From: Perkinsus olseni
Taxonomy: Eukaryota > Perkinsozoa > Perkinsida > Perkinsidae
Direction of reading: 5' to 3'
Assembly (NCBI GenBank): GCA_013115135.1
Contig: JABANP010000624.1
Span: 1-26,922 of the forward strand
DNA length: 26,922 nucleotides
Positions within the stretch are counted from its first letter, which is position 1. The number at the start of each line of letters is the position of its first letter. The translations under genes were made by a program, and so were the position numbers. Below are positions 1-10,881 of this stretch, piece by piece. The notes under the pieces are model-generated. The model searched no databases. It saw only the letters and a program-made list of their open reading frames with translations, and was not told the origin of the DNA.

Positions 1-523
1 ATGAGTGGTCTAACGACCGTCCATCGTCAGGTGTTACCTCACAGGTGAGGGTCGGAAGACTCTCATGAAGGTGACAGGTAGTAGAGGCTCGAGGATAGAA
101 CTACACAAATTAGCGAGCGAGAAATTGACAAGTATAGTGATCCATGTTACGATCAATCCTAATCAGGCTTGCAATGCTCGATTGTACGTGATGCAGATGA
201 GACGTCAACCACCGCCACCGGAGGCAGTCTTGTGGTAAGTTCCGATGAACTCGGCAATGGGCCTGAGCAAATGGAGACACGATTGCAATACATGCAGGGT
301 TCTTGCAGAGCGGCGCTCCTCTCAGAAGCCTTATCCGAGTAACTCATTCAATTGCAGGTTTGATAAAGTACAGAAATATTATGCCACCCTGAGTTAGAGA
401 ATGACAGACGGAGACTCCAGAATTGTAAAACGCAAAAATGGCCTCCACCTGAGGCCTCAGCGAGGGACAGATCGGACAGTCCAGTTGACCGAGAACCCCG
501 AAACAAATCCCCCGGCATCTTAT
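1..523. other. No gene recognised
   Basis: No reading frame in this stretch resembles a known protein on either strand, and no tRNA-like fold or long repeat was seen. It is probably spacer next to the transposase remnant. Confidence 0.5.
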
Positions 524-1290
524 TTACATGATGATCTTAGCCCGAGAGCCACAAGGGGTTGCCCTTCGTGGTTTCGAAATTTCATCCTCTCGCGGAAGCA
601 GTGCATCAATCGTCGGCAATTTATGGTCACTTCGGAATCTCGGTATGCAACGTCGCTCACTATTTAGCCCACAGCTCTTGAAGTTTGCTGGGCCTACTAT
701 AGTCTCACTCCGCGTCTCAGAGAAACGAGACTTCAGCATCCACCAGCATTTCTCGATTGGGTTGAAGTCAGGGGAGTTGAAGGCCACTCACACTTACCCA
801 CTGCAGCCTCTCACTCTAAACATATCAGTGTGAGGGGTTGCTCTGTCCTGTAGTAAAAACAGATGATCTTGCTCGGCATTTATTATCACCCCTGTGGGAT
901 GAGGAAAGCCGTCGATGGAGCGGATTGATTTTTGAAGCCCTCTCATGATCCGCCAGCAACGGCAAGTACAGATTCAACGCACGCATGGTCTGTAAGGCCA
1001 CTTGGCAACGCTGTCTGAAAGCCTGTGGGATCTTGGCAGTACTTGTCTAGCTCATAATTGTGCCGGAGCAGCACCGAGTATTCCTCTACAGCGCTCTTCA
1101 GATTACCAAATTTAGTGGTAATTTCTAGCGGAGGCCAAGGTGAAGTTCACCCCTAATCGAGCGAGACCAAGTGCCTGGCCGACGTCCTGTGGCCCGACCA
1201 CTGTGGTCGCCCTGGCTTCTCGTCGTTGACAGCTGACTTGTATTGACGTTTTCCCAGGCCGGATCTATAGTGGAAAGCACAGTTCTGCCG
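524..1290 (-). mobile_element. Decayed Tc1/mariner-like transposase remnant
   Basis: Minus-strand frames carry the tail of a DDE transposase of the Tc1/mariner superfamily. The motif FNSPDFNPIEKCWWMLKSRF (about 787-720) matches the family's block around the last catalytic acid (SPDLNPIE-x-x-W). Just upstream, around 846, the motif LLQDRATPHTD matches the block around the second catalytic acid (QDNAPxH). About 30 codons separate the D and the E, against 34 in intact members, and two stop codons lie between them, so the copy is dead. A KPGRPQ-like stretch near 1,220 may be the linker between the N-terminal helix-turn-helix motifs, but the frame is broken there. Terminal inverted repeats were not located, so the outer limits are approximate. 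A near-perfect 6-1-6-1-6 micro-repeat lies inside it at 1189-1208. Confidence 0.7.
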
Positions 1291-1406
1291 TCCACAACTT
1301 GAACAGCCATTGTCCCCTTCAGACACGAATTAACCCGCCATGAGGAAATGACGCCAACTTGGGGCCGCCACGCTCCCAGCTATCCACAGCAGTGCTGTGA
1401 CAGCAC

Positions 1407-1426
1407 CATGTACTACATGGCATGTA
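1407..1426. repeat. 20-nt palindrome trio (w-x-w'-y-w)
   Basis: CATGTA c TACATG g CATGTA: a 6-mer, one base, its reverse complement, one base, the same 6-mer. A further odd palindrome (CACAGCA g TGCTGTG, 1385-1399) lies just upstream. Located in the spacer downstream of the hydrolase gene. Confidence 0.9.
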
Positions 1427-1533
1427 GTCTGAGTTCTGCTAGAGCGCGTTCGCCTCACGCCCCGGCTACTCACCACAGGAGATGGGAGGACTACTCATAA
1501 GGATAGAGATTAAAGAGCACCCTATCGCTGACG

Positions 1534-3794
1534 TTACACACTGTAATCCACGAATTTTACAATATACAACTGAAATTTGGAGATTGGACTCCTGATGAAA
1601 TTTCCAAGGGAATGACGCCCGTCAGAACAGTGATGCCATCGTAGCACTCCTACCTGATAACATCATCATAAACATCAAACTGATTGTGTGTAGCTCTCGG
1701 AGGCAGCACGATTCTTTTTTTTGCAGTGGTCGCCAGAGCGTGGAGCTCCTCGCCATGTCTGACCTAAAAACGCCATCACAGTACACTTCAATATTGAGAA
1801 TAAGCATTTTATCTATCCGATCCGACATCCCATCCGATTGGCTCAACAAACAAGACCGCTGCGCCACGGACCGAGGCCCACGAAATCGAGAAGATCACAA
1901 TTGGGAGCTTACGTTGATAACCTCATCACATTTGCCATGTATTACGAGGAGCGGCGTGGAGCCTCCACGGTGGAGGCAAGCTCGGTTGATGACAGACACT
2001 TCGATGGCTCCCACTCGTTAGAAACGATCAGCTTACCTAACGAAGATGCCATGACGCTCTCATAGAAGCATCACGAAAAATACAGTAAAGACTGCATCCG
2101 CTGGACGGACATAGAAGATACGTGAGCAAATGAAACTTCCATCATCGACACCAGGGCATGAAAGTATACTGTCACAATTCTCCTTGAGGCGAAATGAGAA
2201 GCCGGACGAGCACTTCTCGCTTGATGCTTGATTCAACCTGAAGATACCCCTACTACCTGGCGGGAAGTAATCCTCAACAACATCATGAATACTGAGATAC
2301 GGGCTTTGCAGTATCAAACCACCAATAAAGGTGCCAACACTAGCTAACGAGTAGGCTAGGGAGGCCGCTACCCCAGAACCAATAGAACGACCAAAAATGA
2401 AAATACTGCTCGGTGGAATTGACCTGAACAGGATATGCGTGCATGCGTACATACCAAAACTTCAGTTAATCTCGGTCGAAAATCAGATCACTTCCATTCG
2501 GCCATTGTAGAATGTGAAAAATTTTCACATTCTACAATGGCCGAACATTTTCACTGAAAATGAGACCACTGCATAACGGCCGAGCAGACAGATCGCTCAT
2601 ATAGAGACCGCTATACGACTGGGCCTCGGGGAGCACTGCTGCTTAATCGAGCCCTATTGAACGTCAATGACAGGCGACCTGGTAGGTCGTATGCCCGAAA
2701 GATACGCAGGTGAGCCGATACTCCAGATGTAAAGAACCTTGTCAGTGACCAAGCTGTTAAGTTGCCACCCTCTACCTCACCGCTCCTTGGTGAGATACTC
2801 GAAAGCATGCCCAGCCGCTTCTTGTATTCCTTCAGCTGTCGGTGAGTCCACTCCATTGTTCAGTACTCCGTAACCAGGGTATCTTGAGCTCGAGCGAGTC
2901 AATTACGGAGAGCAAGATACACCGAGAGGCCAACGAATGATGAATCCTACTCAGATACCGGTCAGCAGAAAACGGGTCTTCACCCTCCTATTTCGTGGCG
3001 CGCGGTCAAGAGCAAAAATCTCACTCTTCCGACACGCGTCCGAGGCCGTAGGTCATCGAGTGACTATGAGGGAGCCAAACCGACTTACTCGACACCGAGG
3101 ACAGTGCCACGTATCTTTCTCGCTAATTCTTGCAGTTCGAATTGCACCTATCCAGTGAAAGATAAGAATCAGGTAGTCGTACGAAACTCCATAAAGCACA
3201 GAGGACCGCGAGGAATCTCATGACCCCGTCAAAGCCACGGGTGAGCTGAGATACTCTCCATCCTGTGTACTCTAGTTTCACATTTCCACCCACCTACTCA
3301 CATGGCCAAGATCACAAGCATTGCCATGCAAGTAAATAACAGCTGGGCCGGTCAACGGTCCATCTCTCCCTCCCGAGGGTATCTACACAAACGAGTCCGC
3401 TCCGAGGCGAGTTCCGGATATCACAGAGAGGACACTCTGCCACAAGGACTGTGATAGAATCGTATCTCACTATGGGCTCCGTCGCACTACGAAGGATCTT
3501 TGTCAGATATACGCTCATGAGCTTCGGAGAGTTTATCCTTCGCGTACGAACCGTGTGCCCATGTAAGTTTTCATACGGCAGTTTCTTATGTTATTACACT
3601 AAACTTCTCCATGCCCCTACTGCTGAAAATAGCGATGGAAAATTATCATCTTCGTGCAAACTCACCAGCATAAACGGCCTGTTTTTACCGTTTCTACAGT
3701 CCCTAGACCAGACCAGGGAGGGCATGGACGCAGAGTAGCTTGACGGGGGCGCGGGGAAGAGAATCCTTTCCGTTATGGAAGGGGCTGACCCCAT
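1534..3794 (-). CDS. Alpha/beta serine hydrolase, ABHD17/Bem46-like
   Basis: Ten exons (minus): 3666-3794, 3302-3382, 3089-3147, 2781-2882, 2257-2423, 2122-2168, 2037-2058, 1913-1962, 1654-1763, 1534-1591. All join in phase at GT-AG sites to give 274 aa, a normal length for the family. The start MGSAPS fits an N-myristoylation signal, and LFPAPPSSYS is the family's usual N-terminal block. HGNA (residues 62-65) is the oxyanion-hole motif, followed by EYPGYG. GRSIG carries the nucleophile Ser137. HGKCDEV gives Asp215, and ATHNQFD gives His245, completing a Ser-Asp-His triad. ABHD17 members remove palmitate from membrane proteins, so a membrane-associated thioesterase or lipase is likely, but the substrate is inferred only. 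The two small exons at 2122-2168 and 2037-2058 are the least certain; they are supported by phase and length rather than by conserved residues. One intron carries the shared GGCGCG core, another a 49-nt palindrome. Confidence 0.85.
1956..1975. repeat. Palindrome trio across a 3' splice site
   Basis: GTGGAG c CTCCAC g GTGGAG. On the gene strand the 3' splice site (exon begins at 1962) falls inside this unit, between the middle arm and the last arm, so the hydrolase intron ends within the repeat and the exon begins with it. Confidence 0.85.
2497..2545. repeat. 49-nt perfect palindrome in hydrolase intron
   Basis: Arms 2497-2520 and 2522-2545 are perfect reverse complements over 24 nt, around a single central A at 2521. 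A smaller odd palindrome (CATTTTCA c TGAAAATG, 2547-2563) follows at once. Both lie in the 357-nt intron 2424-2780. The symmetry is exact, so the structure is recent or actively maintained. Confidence 0.95.
2989..3006. repeat. Shared intron core (GGCGCGCGG type)
   Basis: ATTTCGTGGCGCGCGG on the plus strand, inside the hydrolase intron 2883-3088 (a minus-strand gene). Near-identical cores lie in introns of the kinase gene and TYW1. Confidence 0.75.
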
Positions 3795-4101
3795 AGCGTC
3801 GAAAAAATATGACAACTTGAACTCACTTTCCCACCCTCCGTCAGGCCAGTCCGCAATGAACAACAGTGCTCGGAAATAGGGGGATATCAGAAAACTGGAA
3901 TACCATCTTTCACCCAATTCGTAGCTACCCCCTCAAACGATTGATATTGAATCAACTCTGACACAAGACGGCAAGTCCGCGAACAACGGTTATCATTGAC
4001 ATGCGTATCACAAGCGGCGACGATCTACTTCACCGTCAACTCCTGAGGTATCTTAACCTGAGAGAGCGGCATGATATACCTCGAAAAAATTTATGCTACT
4101 T
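3795..4101. other. Short intergenic spacer
   Basis: 307 nt between the kinase stop and the hydrolase start, both genes on the minus strand. It must hold the kinase 3' end and the hydrolase promoter and trans-splice acceptor, but no specific signal could be identified. Confidence 0.5.
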
Positions 4102-7100
4102 TCACGACCGCAACCGATCAATCACACAAGAAGATGCCAAACCGAAATTGCCGTCAACGTGAAGCATCATAACTACTACTACCTCCGGGTGGAATTTCTG
4201 CATTTCTAGTATGAAGTACTGCCTCATATCCTTCTCATCCAAAGTAGATTCCAACTCGAACGGCAGGAATACCTGTCAAGATACTCCAGCGGTATAATCC
4301 ACCGCTTCTATTCCGATAACCCCGAGTTCGAACCTCCCACCTACCTGATCTTTCGCAACTAATTCCACTCCTCTTACTTCCTTGAAGTAACCATGCTCGA
4401 GACACTCTCCCACAGTGGAGCGCTTCTTATGATTGAAGACCAGCATCCTCCCAAGGAGGTCCGAGGCGTCAGCTATGGAGATGAGGAACCCTCCCACCGT
4501 CACGCGCCACAAAATTCTCTACCTGATGCCGCCCGGAAGACTTCTGCTATCCCTATTCCAGGACGTTTCGTGAAGCACCGCAAGTACCTGGCCACCTCAC
4601 CGTCACGCGCCACGAAATTCCTCACCCGCACCGATAACTCACTCTTGGATATCCTTCTCCTCAAACGACTCAACATCCTCATCACTAGGCGTACCAATAA
4701 CATTGAATATCATATTCAACTGATCCTTGTTCCCTCGAGCGTGGAACTGATTAACAAGGCAAGGCCTCAGGCCGCCATCCCATAGACCCCCGGTTCGATT
4801 CTCCCCTACCTTATAATCGTTGGCATGCTTATGATCTGGGGACAAAGGAAAGCATGTACTGCCCGGGAACAGAGGCCCTCGATCCGACGGGAAAGATACC
4901 ACTTCCTTCAACATACCTGAGAAGACACACCTCGATGATCATCAGCGCTATCCACAGGCTAACCCTGAATTCGACCGAACGAAAGTGGATACCGAAAAAC
5001 TGACCCGAAACGTTAACCATCAACGCGCACCAAATCGGCTTGTCGTGACGAAGTACTTCAAAACCACGCATTCTAGTTGATTGAGCTTTACTGAGACCTT
5101 ATATTCTGTTTTATCAGCTCAAACTTGAAACCGAGAAAGCCCTATCCGGCCGGAGATTCTCAACGCACGAGCCTCGTATTTCGCTAACGATTCAACCTAA
5201 GATACGCTATAAACTGCGATCATTACGAAGTGAAAACTATGCGCCCAGAGTTTCTGGCTGTAATTTCAACCACCCAGCGGTGAATGAGACGAGAATCCAA
5301 GCAATGCGATCATGCCCGAGGTTACATGATAAACTCAGCGCAATGCTATTACTACCATAAATCGCCCAAATCATCCGCAATATTACCAAGTAACTCCGCA
5401 AAGATACATCCCGCACTCCAAATATCGACAGCCTCATCGTACATGTCTTCCACAAAAATCAACTCCGGTGGGCGATACCATCTGCCCAAACACAGCGATC
5501 GGCGAGAGTCATGTGGATTGTCTACAAAGGGCGAGCGAGTGTTAATTAATGACGATCTGTGATTGAGATTGATCGCTGCTCGCCCTGCCCTTGCACGACT
5601 CTCCTAGACTCAGTAAATATTGTTGTTTTACGCCAATCGGCTGGTTGAAGTGTTACATCAGAACAAACTGCCATCATCCATCAACCCCTCCCAAAAACAA
5701 ATTCACAATTTTCCTGTTTCACAATTTTTTCAACTCCAGATTTTTTGCCATTCTTCTAAGTTATCGGTAATAACGATTCGGTATCACCTGGTGACAACGT
5801 GTCCCGTCAATTGGCGCTTCAACTCCCGACCCTTCTTCGGCTTCCCCTGAACAAAACCAAAAATGATGATGATTTTTGCCCTAGACTGGACCTTAACACG
5901 AATGATATCATCACTTCACGAAGAAATCCACCTCGACCCAACCTATTGGTTCCGATACTTCGCACACTCCAGTCGGACGGTCGTCTTCACGTCGAGGACC
6001 AATCAACGCGTTCAAATCTACCCCATCTCACGATATGAAAGGTCGTAATCTGGCCCCCCTTTCCTCCCATTTATAACCTCCTGGTCGTTCGCAGCCTCTG
6101 CTCCCTCCTCAAAGATCGTGGACGCTCCTTGCTTCATGCTCTTCAACTCCTTTTCCATGCCCACCGCTCGCGATAGGCCAAAGTCGCATATCTTCACTGA
6201 ACAGTCTTGATCAACCAAACAGTTCGCTGGCTTCTAAACAAAGGGAGAAGTATATTACAAAAATAGTGATACCACAACTTGAACAAAACACGGAAATTCC
6301 ACAGGGACTCACAACCAGCAAACCAGCAAAATTTCGGACAGCCAATATTGAAAAAGATTTGCAAATAATTTTGCCTGACTATTAACTTCCTAGTGTGTAT
6401 AGAAGTAGCCACAAAAACAATACCACATTTTCGCTAACTCAATTACACCAGGCCACCCCGCGTTACTACCAAGTCCCGGTGATACACTCCTGCCGAGTGT
6501 AGAAACTTGATGCCAACCAGCAGGTTGTACAGAAGAGTTTTCGCGTGAAGATCTGTGAGGAAAATCGGCTGACGGAATAGTTTCTTCATGTCGCTGTCGG
6601 CCATCTCCAGGACCTGCACAAAAACTATCAACAGAAACACAGCAATGAGCTGAACAAAAAGGACTGGGGAACCCTCAGCACGACGATGAATGTTGCCACG
6701 CACGATGAATGTTTCCTGCAGAATCGAGAGTAGAGGGCGAAGTGAACGAGTAAATGGAAGATAATTGGATAATGTAGGTGCATCTGAAATGGTTCAAAGC
6801 GGCGTTCTGGGAAGAACATAGCGACGAAAAAGCAAAGAAAACGCTTGAACAATAATATCACTGATTTTTCAGCTCAGTCAAAAGCCACTACGGAGATTCA
6901 CTACGTTAAGCGAACCGAACAAAACTCTGCTCAAGCACCATCAATGAGGCTCACGGTGTTCCACAATTTGGTAAGAGCATGAGCATACCAATTCCGAGCG
7001 AATATCATCCCTCCCTCATGTAACGCCTGTTTAGTGTGGCTGACTTCTACAGCTCATCTCTCGTTGCTGGGTTAGAGTTGGGGGAACCGATGAGCCATAT

Positions 7101-8033
7101 CAAGCAGAATTATCTTTCAGATCTTTCATCACTTTTCACACCGTGCTACGTCTTCGAAGACCCACTACTGCTTCCCGTTATTACCAAGTAAAAGTCATTG
7201 AATTTGACCAAGTCCTCGGGTACCACGAGATCGACGATCTTTATTACACTAGTATGGTCCAACCTGAAGCGAGGGAGGGTTGCGGCAATTTCGCGGCGCG
7301 CGGTAATAATGCTCATTATCACCTGTTCAAGATCGCTATCTCTCTCAGTGTCCGTTTGCAGTCCACCAAGTCGTCAAAGACAAATTCCACCTTTTTTATA
7401 GCAACCAATCGGTGATGGTCCTGACCAAAAAACAGCGTATCTTTTGCCCAAGCGTGACCTTCACGAAAAAACTCGAAACTCCTTATAAACGGCTGAATAT
7501 ACCCCTACGGTAAGTCAGGATAATAGCAAATCGATGATGACATTATCCCCATACAAACGGGTCATCGTAGACGCGCCCGAACTCCTTTGGCAGTATCGGT
7601 GCCAACGGACTAACCCTCATTCATGCGTATGACGAGTAAGTCCAGCGAAGAGAGTTTGGCAACAAGGCCTGCCGCTGCTGTTGACCCTTCCCGCGTGTGA
7701 GGATATCACCGCTTCAAGTGTTCAATTCACCCCTCGTGATCTCGACGGGAAAATCGAATCCTGGAGGCGCTTGAGATGGCATCACCGAACACTCTCGCGT
7801 ACAATGTTTCTTCGTACTAAAATTACAGTTACAATTATTTGGAAATTTATGAACACCTTTGGTAGTGGTTGAAGTCAATTTGACGATCCCCCTCCTGGGA
7901 ATAGAACCTCCGACCTTCGGATTACCTTATCGTATGCTTCACACACTTGACCATAACTACCCGCTCCAATTACTTGACGGATATCGTAAGTGTTGGGAAT
8001 ATCCCAATCAACCCTGGGAGGTTTACCCTGCAT
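4102..8033 (-). CDS. MAPK2: MAP kinase of the alveolate MAP2/MAPK2 type
   Basis: Twelve exons (minus): 7926-8033, 7323-7420, 7185-7263, 6470-6613, 6078-6233, 5788-5846, 5387-5481, 4810-4916, 4643-4746, 4523-4587, 4345-4472, 4102-4272. They join in phase to 437 aa with a stop at 4102. Start ATG is at 8033 (MQGKPPR). Features: glycine loop GAGSYGQV (23-30), ATP lysine in VAIKK (Lys45), HRDL (Asp142), DFG (Asp160), PPEL after RWYR, and the CMGC insert [14 protein letters not shown] with NVIGTP. The C-terminal block with LPFE and QKFHPE also fits. Conserved residues throughout resemble Plasmodium MAP2/Toxoplasma MAPK2. The activation loop reads T-G-H (209-211) rather than the TEY or TDY of classical MAP kinases; apicomplexan MAP2 also has T-x-H. 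A roughly 50-residue insert after DFG is rich in Glu and Ala. It probably acts in cell-cycle or division signalling, by family. Five introns carry shared repeat motifs. Confidence 0.93.
4324..4336 (+). repeat. tRNA T-arm/B-box-like stretch in kinase intron
   Basis: GAGTTCGAACCTC on the plus strand, ending 8 nt from the 5' splice site of the minus-strand intron 4273-4344. It resembles the Pol III B box (GGTTCGANTCC). One of five such stretches in introns of this window. Confidence 0.5.
4494..4519. repeat. Shared intron core in kinase intron
   Basis: On the minus strand AATTTTGTGGCGCGTGACGG fills much of the 50-nt intron 4473-4522. The neighbouring intron (4588-4642) has AATTTCGTGGCGCGTGACGG, 19 of 20 identical, although the flanking exons are unrelated. 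Confidence 0.85.
4598..4620. repeat. Shared intron core in adjacent kinase intron
   Basis: Minus strand AATTTCGTGGCGCGTGACGG inside the 55-nt intron 4588-4642, nearly identical to the core of the next intron downstream. Confidence 0.85.
4792..4801 (+). repeat. tRNA B-box-like stretch in kinase intron
   Basis: GGTTCGATTC followed by TCCCC on the plus strand, ending 8 nt from the 5' splice site of the minus-strand intron 4747-4809. It resembles the 3' part of a tRNA (T-arm), but no complete cloverleaf is present. Confidence 0.5.
7287..7303. repeat. Shared intron core in kinase intron
   Basis: AATTTCGCGGCGCGCGG on the plus strand, in the 59-nt intron 7264-7322. Its orientation relative to the gene is opposite to that in the two C-terminal introns of the same gene. 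Confidence 0.8.
7897..7908 (-). repeat. T-arm-like stretch in kinase intron 1
   Basis: On the minus (gene) strand AGGTCGGAGGTTCTATTCCC lies about 17 nt after the 5' splice site of intron 7421-7925. A closely similar stretch, AGGTCGTTGGTTCTATTCCC, is in a TYW1 intron. Confidence 0.5.
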
Positions 8034-9124
8034 CGAACAGGTATGAAAGATACCAGCAAATCATCATATCTTACATGAGCCATGCTTCAAAAACAAGGAT
8101 GACAAGGACGAGCCAAAATTCCCGCGCGCCCTGACACATAGAATGACGCTGTTGTAACGCGCGTGACAAATTCCGGGCACGGAATTTTTGTCGCATTAAT
8201 AATCGCCCATCATCCGATTCTGACCAGTTGGGGTCACAAAGTTCTTGTAAAAACTGCGGTCAGCAGGAATGTTTAAGCTTCCATGCCAAACGCACGGTCC
8301 ATTGGCGTGACAGGTTCGCCGCTCGCGGACTAGTCGACTGCCGGATGTCATCGTAGCGAAGGGGAGAGAGATATGAACTTGCCGCGCTGTTGTTGAGACC
8401 GTACCGCGAGGTGTTCGAACAGGAACAACTTGTTATCGAATGTTAAATGCGGATGCGAGCGGGCGCACCCGCGGCCGTCGCTTGCGCACGCGTACATGTT
8501 ACGCGTCGCGTACAAGATACGCATGCGAGATTAACTGTGAGGTCGTCATAGAACCTCTCGTGAGATGTGCATGAGTCATTCCTCGGCCCATCCCTCCTCA
8601 CCCGGGACGAGTGCTGTGCAGCACGGCAGACTATCACATCGCGCGGCCTCCATTCGCTGCCGCTAACAATCGCGGGACAACGGCGCGTACACAACACTCT
8701 CACCTACGGGAACCCAATCGCCGCGACTCACGGCCCGCGAGTGAGATACTTAAAGTATCATCCTTTAATACACTCATCCCTCCCCGTATGAAAAACCAAC
8801 CTGAGCTTCAGAATTGGTTTACTGAACAGACGGCGGAGTCGACATCACTATCGCCTCCAATCTCATTCTGACCCACCTCCCAATACTAACCCAGCACGGA
8901 TTCCGGGTGCATGAAAAGTCTTTTCGCCCCAAAGGGCCGAATTGCTTTCGTGGTTCATCATCAACCGTCAAACTGGGGTGATAGATAATTTATGCAATCT
9001 ATCATAGATTGATAACATAACATACTAATAGAGCTGCCATAGATTGTTAGTAAAAATGTGTTGCTAGTCTTAAATACTTATAACATTGTGTTATATGATG
9101 ACTTATATACGTAACTTATATCAT

Positions 9125-9144
9125 CGTCAAGTTGACGACGTCAA
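9125..9144. repeat. 20-nt palindrome trio
   Basis: CGTCAA g TTGACG a CGTCAA, in the spacer between the kinase gene and TYW1, at the edge of the AT-rich stretch. Confidence 0.9.
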
Positions 9145-9439
9145 CGATGATGAATTATCATTTCTTAATATGGGACTCATATTATGAGTACCAGCAAAAC
9201 CCTGCCTTGAATAATTCAAGCTGAAAATGCCGAGGCGTTCGCTCCGGGGATGATTCATCCCGGTCATCCCGGATGAACGACCAAGAGTGACACTCTTACA
9301 CACTGTGCAAGTCATATCCTTTCAGAGTCTCCCGTACATTCTCACTTTTCAGAAAGCACGGGTTTTTTCCTACTCACTCTGAGCAGAATCGCGGCCGCGA
9401 TCACTGCAACGCCCGACACAGCTCCGACCACCACTGTAC

Positions 9440-9459
9440 CCAGCAATGCTGGGCCAGCA
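9440..9459. repeat. 20-nt palindrome trio
   Basis: CCAGCA a TGCTGG g CCAGCA, in the same spacer. Confidence 0.9.
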
Positions 9460-9802
9460 GTTTACCGAACAATGCTCGATAAACGATGCTGCTGACCATC
9501 TTTTTGTGAGGAGAGCTACGAGCGACGCCTTTCAATCTGGGTAAGTGTGTTTTTCTGAGTAGGCGATTAGGTAAGCTGATGATGTGGAACTCGAAGCTCG
9601 AATCCTATAATGCGCGTCAGGGACATTGCATCGCAAGGTACTATCATAGTATTGCTATGTGATTCTGCTGCAGCCTGCAGTAATATCGAACTTTGATGAT
9701 CAAAGCCGCATACTGGGGCTCGCAGTCTCTTGCCCTTGCAGTCTGAAGTGGGCGAGAGGGTTGGGGAATCGGCAGGGTTTTATGTATATTTCGTTCAACG
9801 AA

Positions 9803-9830
9803 ATTGGTTGAGTGGTTAGCGCGTCGAATC
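9803..9830 (+). other. tRNA D-arm-like fragment
   Basis: TTGGTTGAGTGGTTAGCGCG resembles a tRNA D-arm with an A box. No matching anticodon stem, T-arm or B box follows within tRNA distance, so this is not a functional tRNA. It could be a tRNA-derived SINE head or chance. Confidence 0.3.
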
Positions 9831-10004
9831 GGACAGAGGATACAGTACGGTATAGTAGGGGTGATTGATTGAAGAGCGTCGACAATGCGTGCTCGTATCA
9901 TTATTGCAAAATGGCGCGCGGGCGTGCTTTTCGTTCGACTAACACATTCTGAATGTGTCATTCATGCCCGTGAACTCGAATGTGTTGGAAATCACATCGC
10001 ACTG

Positions 10005-10024
10005 CGATGAATCATCGCCGATGA
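10005..10024. repeat. 20-nt palindrome trio
   Basis: CGATGA a TCATCG c CGATGA. It overlaps a further odd palindrome (CATCGCA c TGCGATG, 9995-10009), so the alternation extends to a fourth arm. Confidence 0.9.
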
Positions 10025-10702
10025 TCGCAGGGACCAAACCGCGATTTGCCGGCGCGTATCTGTCCGGCTGCACATAGAACCATACTTTCTCACTGGGCAG
10101 AATATCATGTAGAGCGCGAACCTATATTCGCGAGTATATCGTAGAACTTGTAGCCTATAAGTAGTGCCACAATTGTGAATACGTGCGAAGTATTATAGCT
10201 TACTAGCTATAGTCATTTTAGGTTACTAACTGAGTATCTTCGAGCTTCAACATAACAGTATACTCTTGGCCTTGTAACTCAAGAACAAATAAGGTTAGAA
10301 CTCCGGCCATTGTCTCACACCCACTACCGCCGTGTTGTTCAATCCCGGCACAATGATATGAGTGTCTTGTGATACATATAATTATACTTTATATGCCTTA
10401 ATTTATTATCTCTCGGGGAATGTCCGCTAATTCAGGAGAGTGTTTTTCGAAAACCCCCCAGTCCTGATAGTCTATTAGTAATAGATCCTTTAGGTTGGAG
10501 CCCTCTGACTAACCATTTGATCATCAATCCCAACTTTTAATCGAAGAACTCAACAACATCTTCGCCGAGACCGGAAGTAACGTTATCTATAGAACAAGTG
10601 AAGGGCATTTATTCTTCTCGACATCCCCCACCACAGCACTCCGTACCCTCGCCACCTGAATTGTGAGAAATACTCCACCAACAACACGAGAGTTGCTTTC
10701 GG

Positions 10703-10722
10703 AACACTAAGTGTTCAACACT
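10703..10722. repeat. 20-nt palindrome trio
   Basis: AACACT a AGTGTT c AACACT; the first palindrome extends to 7-nt arms. Confidence 0.9.
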
Positions 10723-10794
10723 CGAATTCCAGTCTTCCACGGAGTCTCGTCGCCCTGAGTAAGTCGGTCGGCCTTTACCAGCTCAGTCAAACTG

Positions 10795-10814
10795 AATACC
10801 CGGTATTCAATACC
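10795..10814. repeat. 20-nt palindrome trio
   Basis: AATACC c GGTATT c AATACC; the first palindrome extends to 8-nt arms (10793-10809). It lies 73 nt from the previous trio. Confidence 0.9.
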
Positions 10815-10881
10815 GACATTATGCTATTATCACTGCGCTAACGACAAGCCTAGTATCTTGGAAGGAAGATCCTGACCTCAC

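Larger units (their letters stand above)
8034..10881. other. Gene-free spacer, partly AT-rich, rich in palindromes
   Basis: No credible coding region was found in 2.8 kb between the kinase start and the TYW1 end. About 8.99-9.13 kb is strongly AT-rich. The stretch holds five exact 6-1-6-1-6 trios (9125, 9440, 10005, 10703, 10795) and one near-exact (10465-10484). A related arrangement at 9248-9276 joins GGATGA and TCATCC arms in a four-arm series. Promoter elements for the kinase should lie at the left end but were not recognised. Confidence 0.55.

Noticed and set aside
3003..3032. Possible hydrolase exon ending SEE before YPGYG
   Set aside because: The exon at 3089-3147 (ending VLGVE) fits the fold and the splice consensus better; 2883-3088 is intron.
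7473..7504. Possible kinase exon [10 protein letters not shown]
   Set aside because: It resembles a glycine loop but needs a poor donor site; the real glycine-loop exon (GAGSYGQV, with the start codon) is at 7926-8033 and fits in phase.
7894..7960. tRNA-like stretch with A- and B-box resemblance on the minus strand
   Set aside because: The A-box part is kinase exon 1 coding for the glycine loop; there is no acceptor stem, so it is not a tRNA gene.
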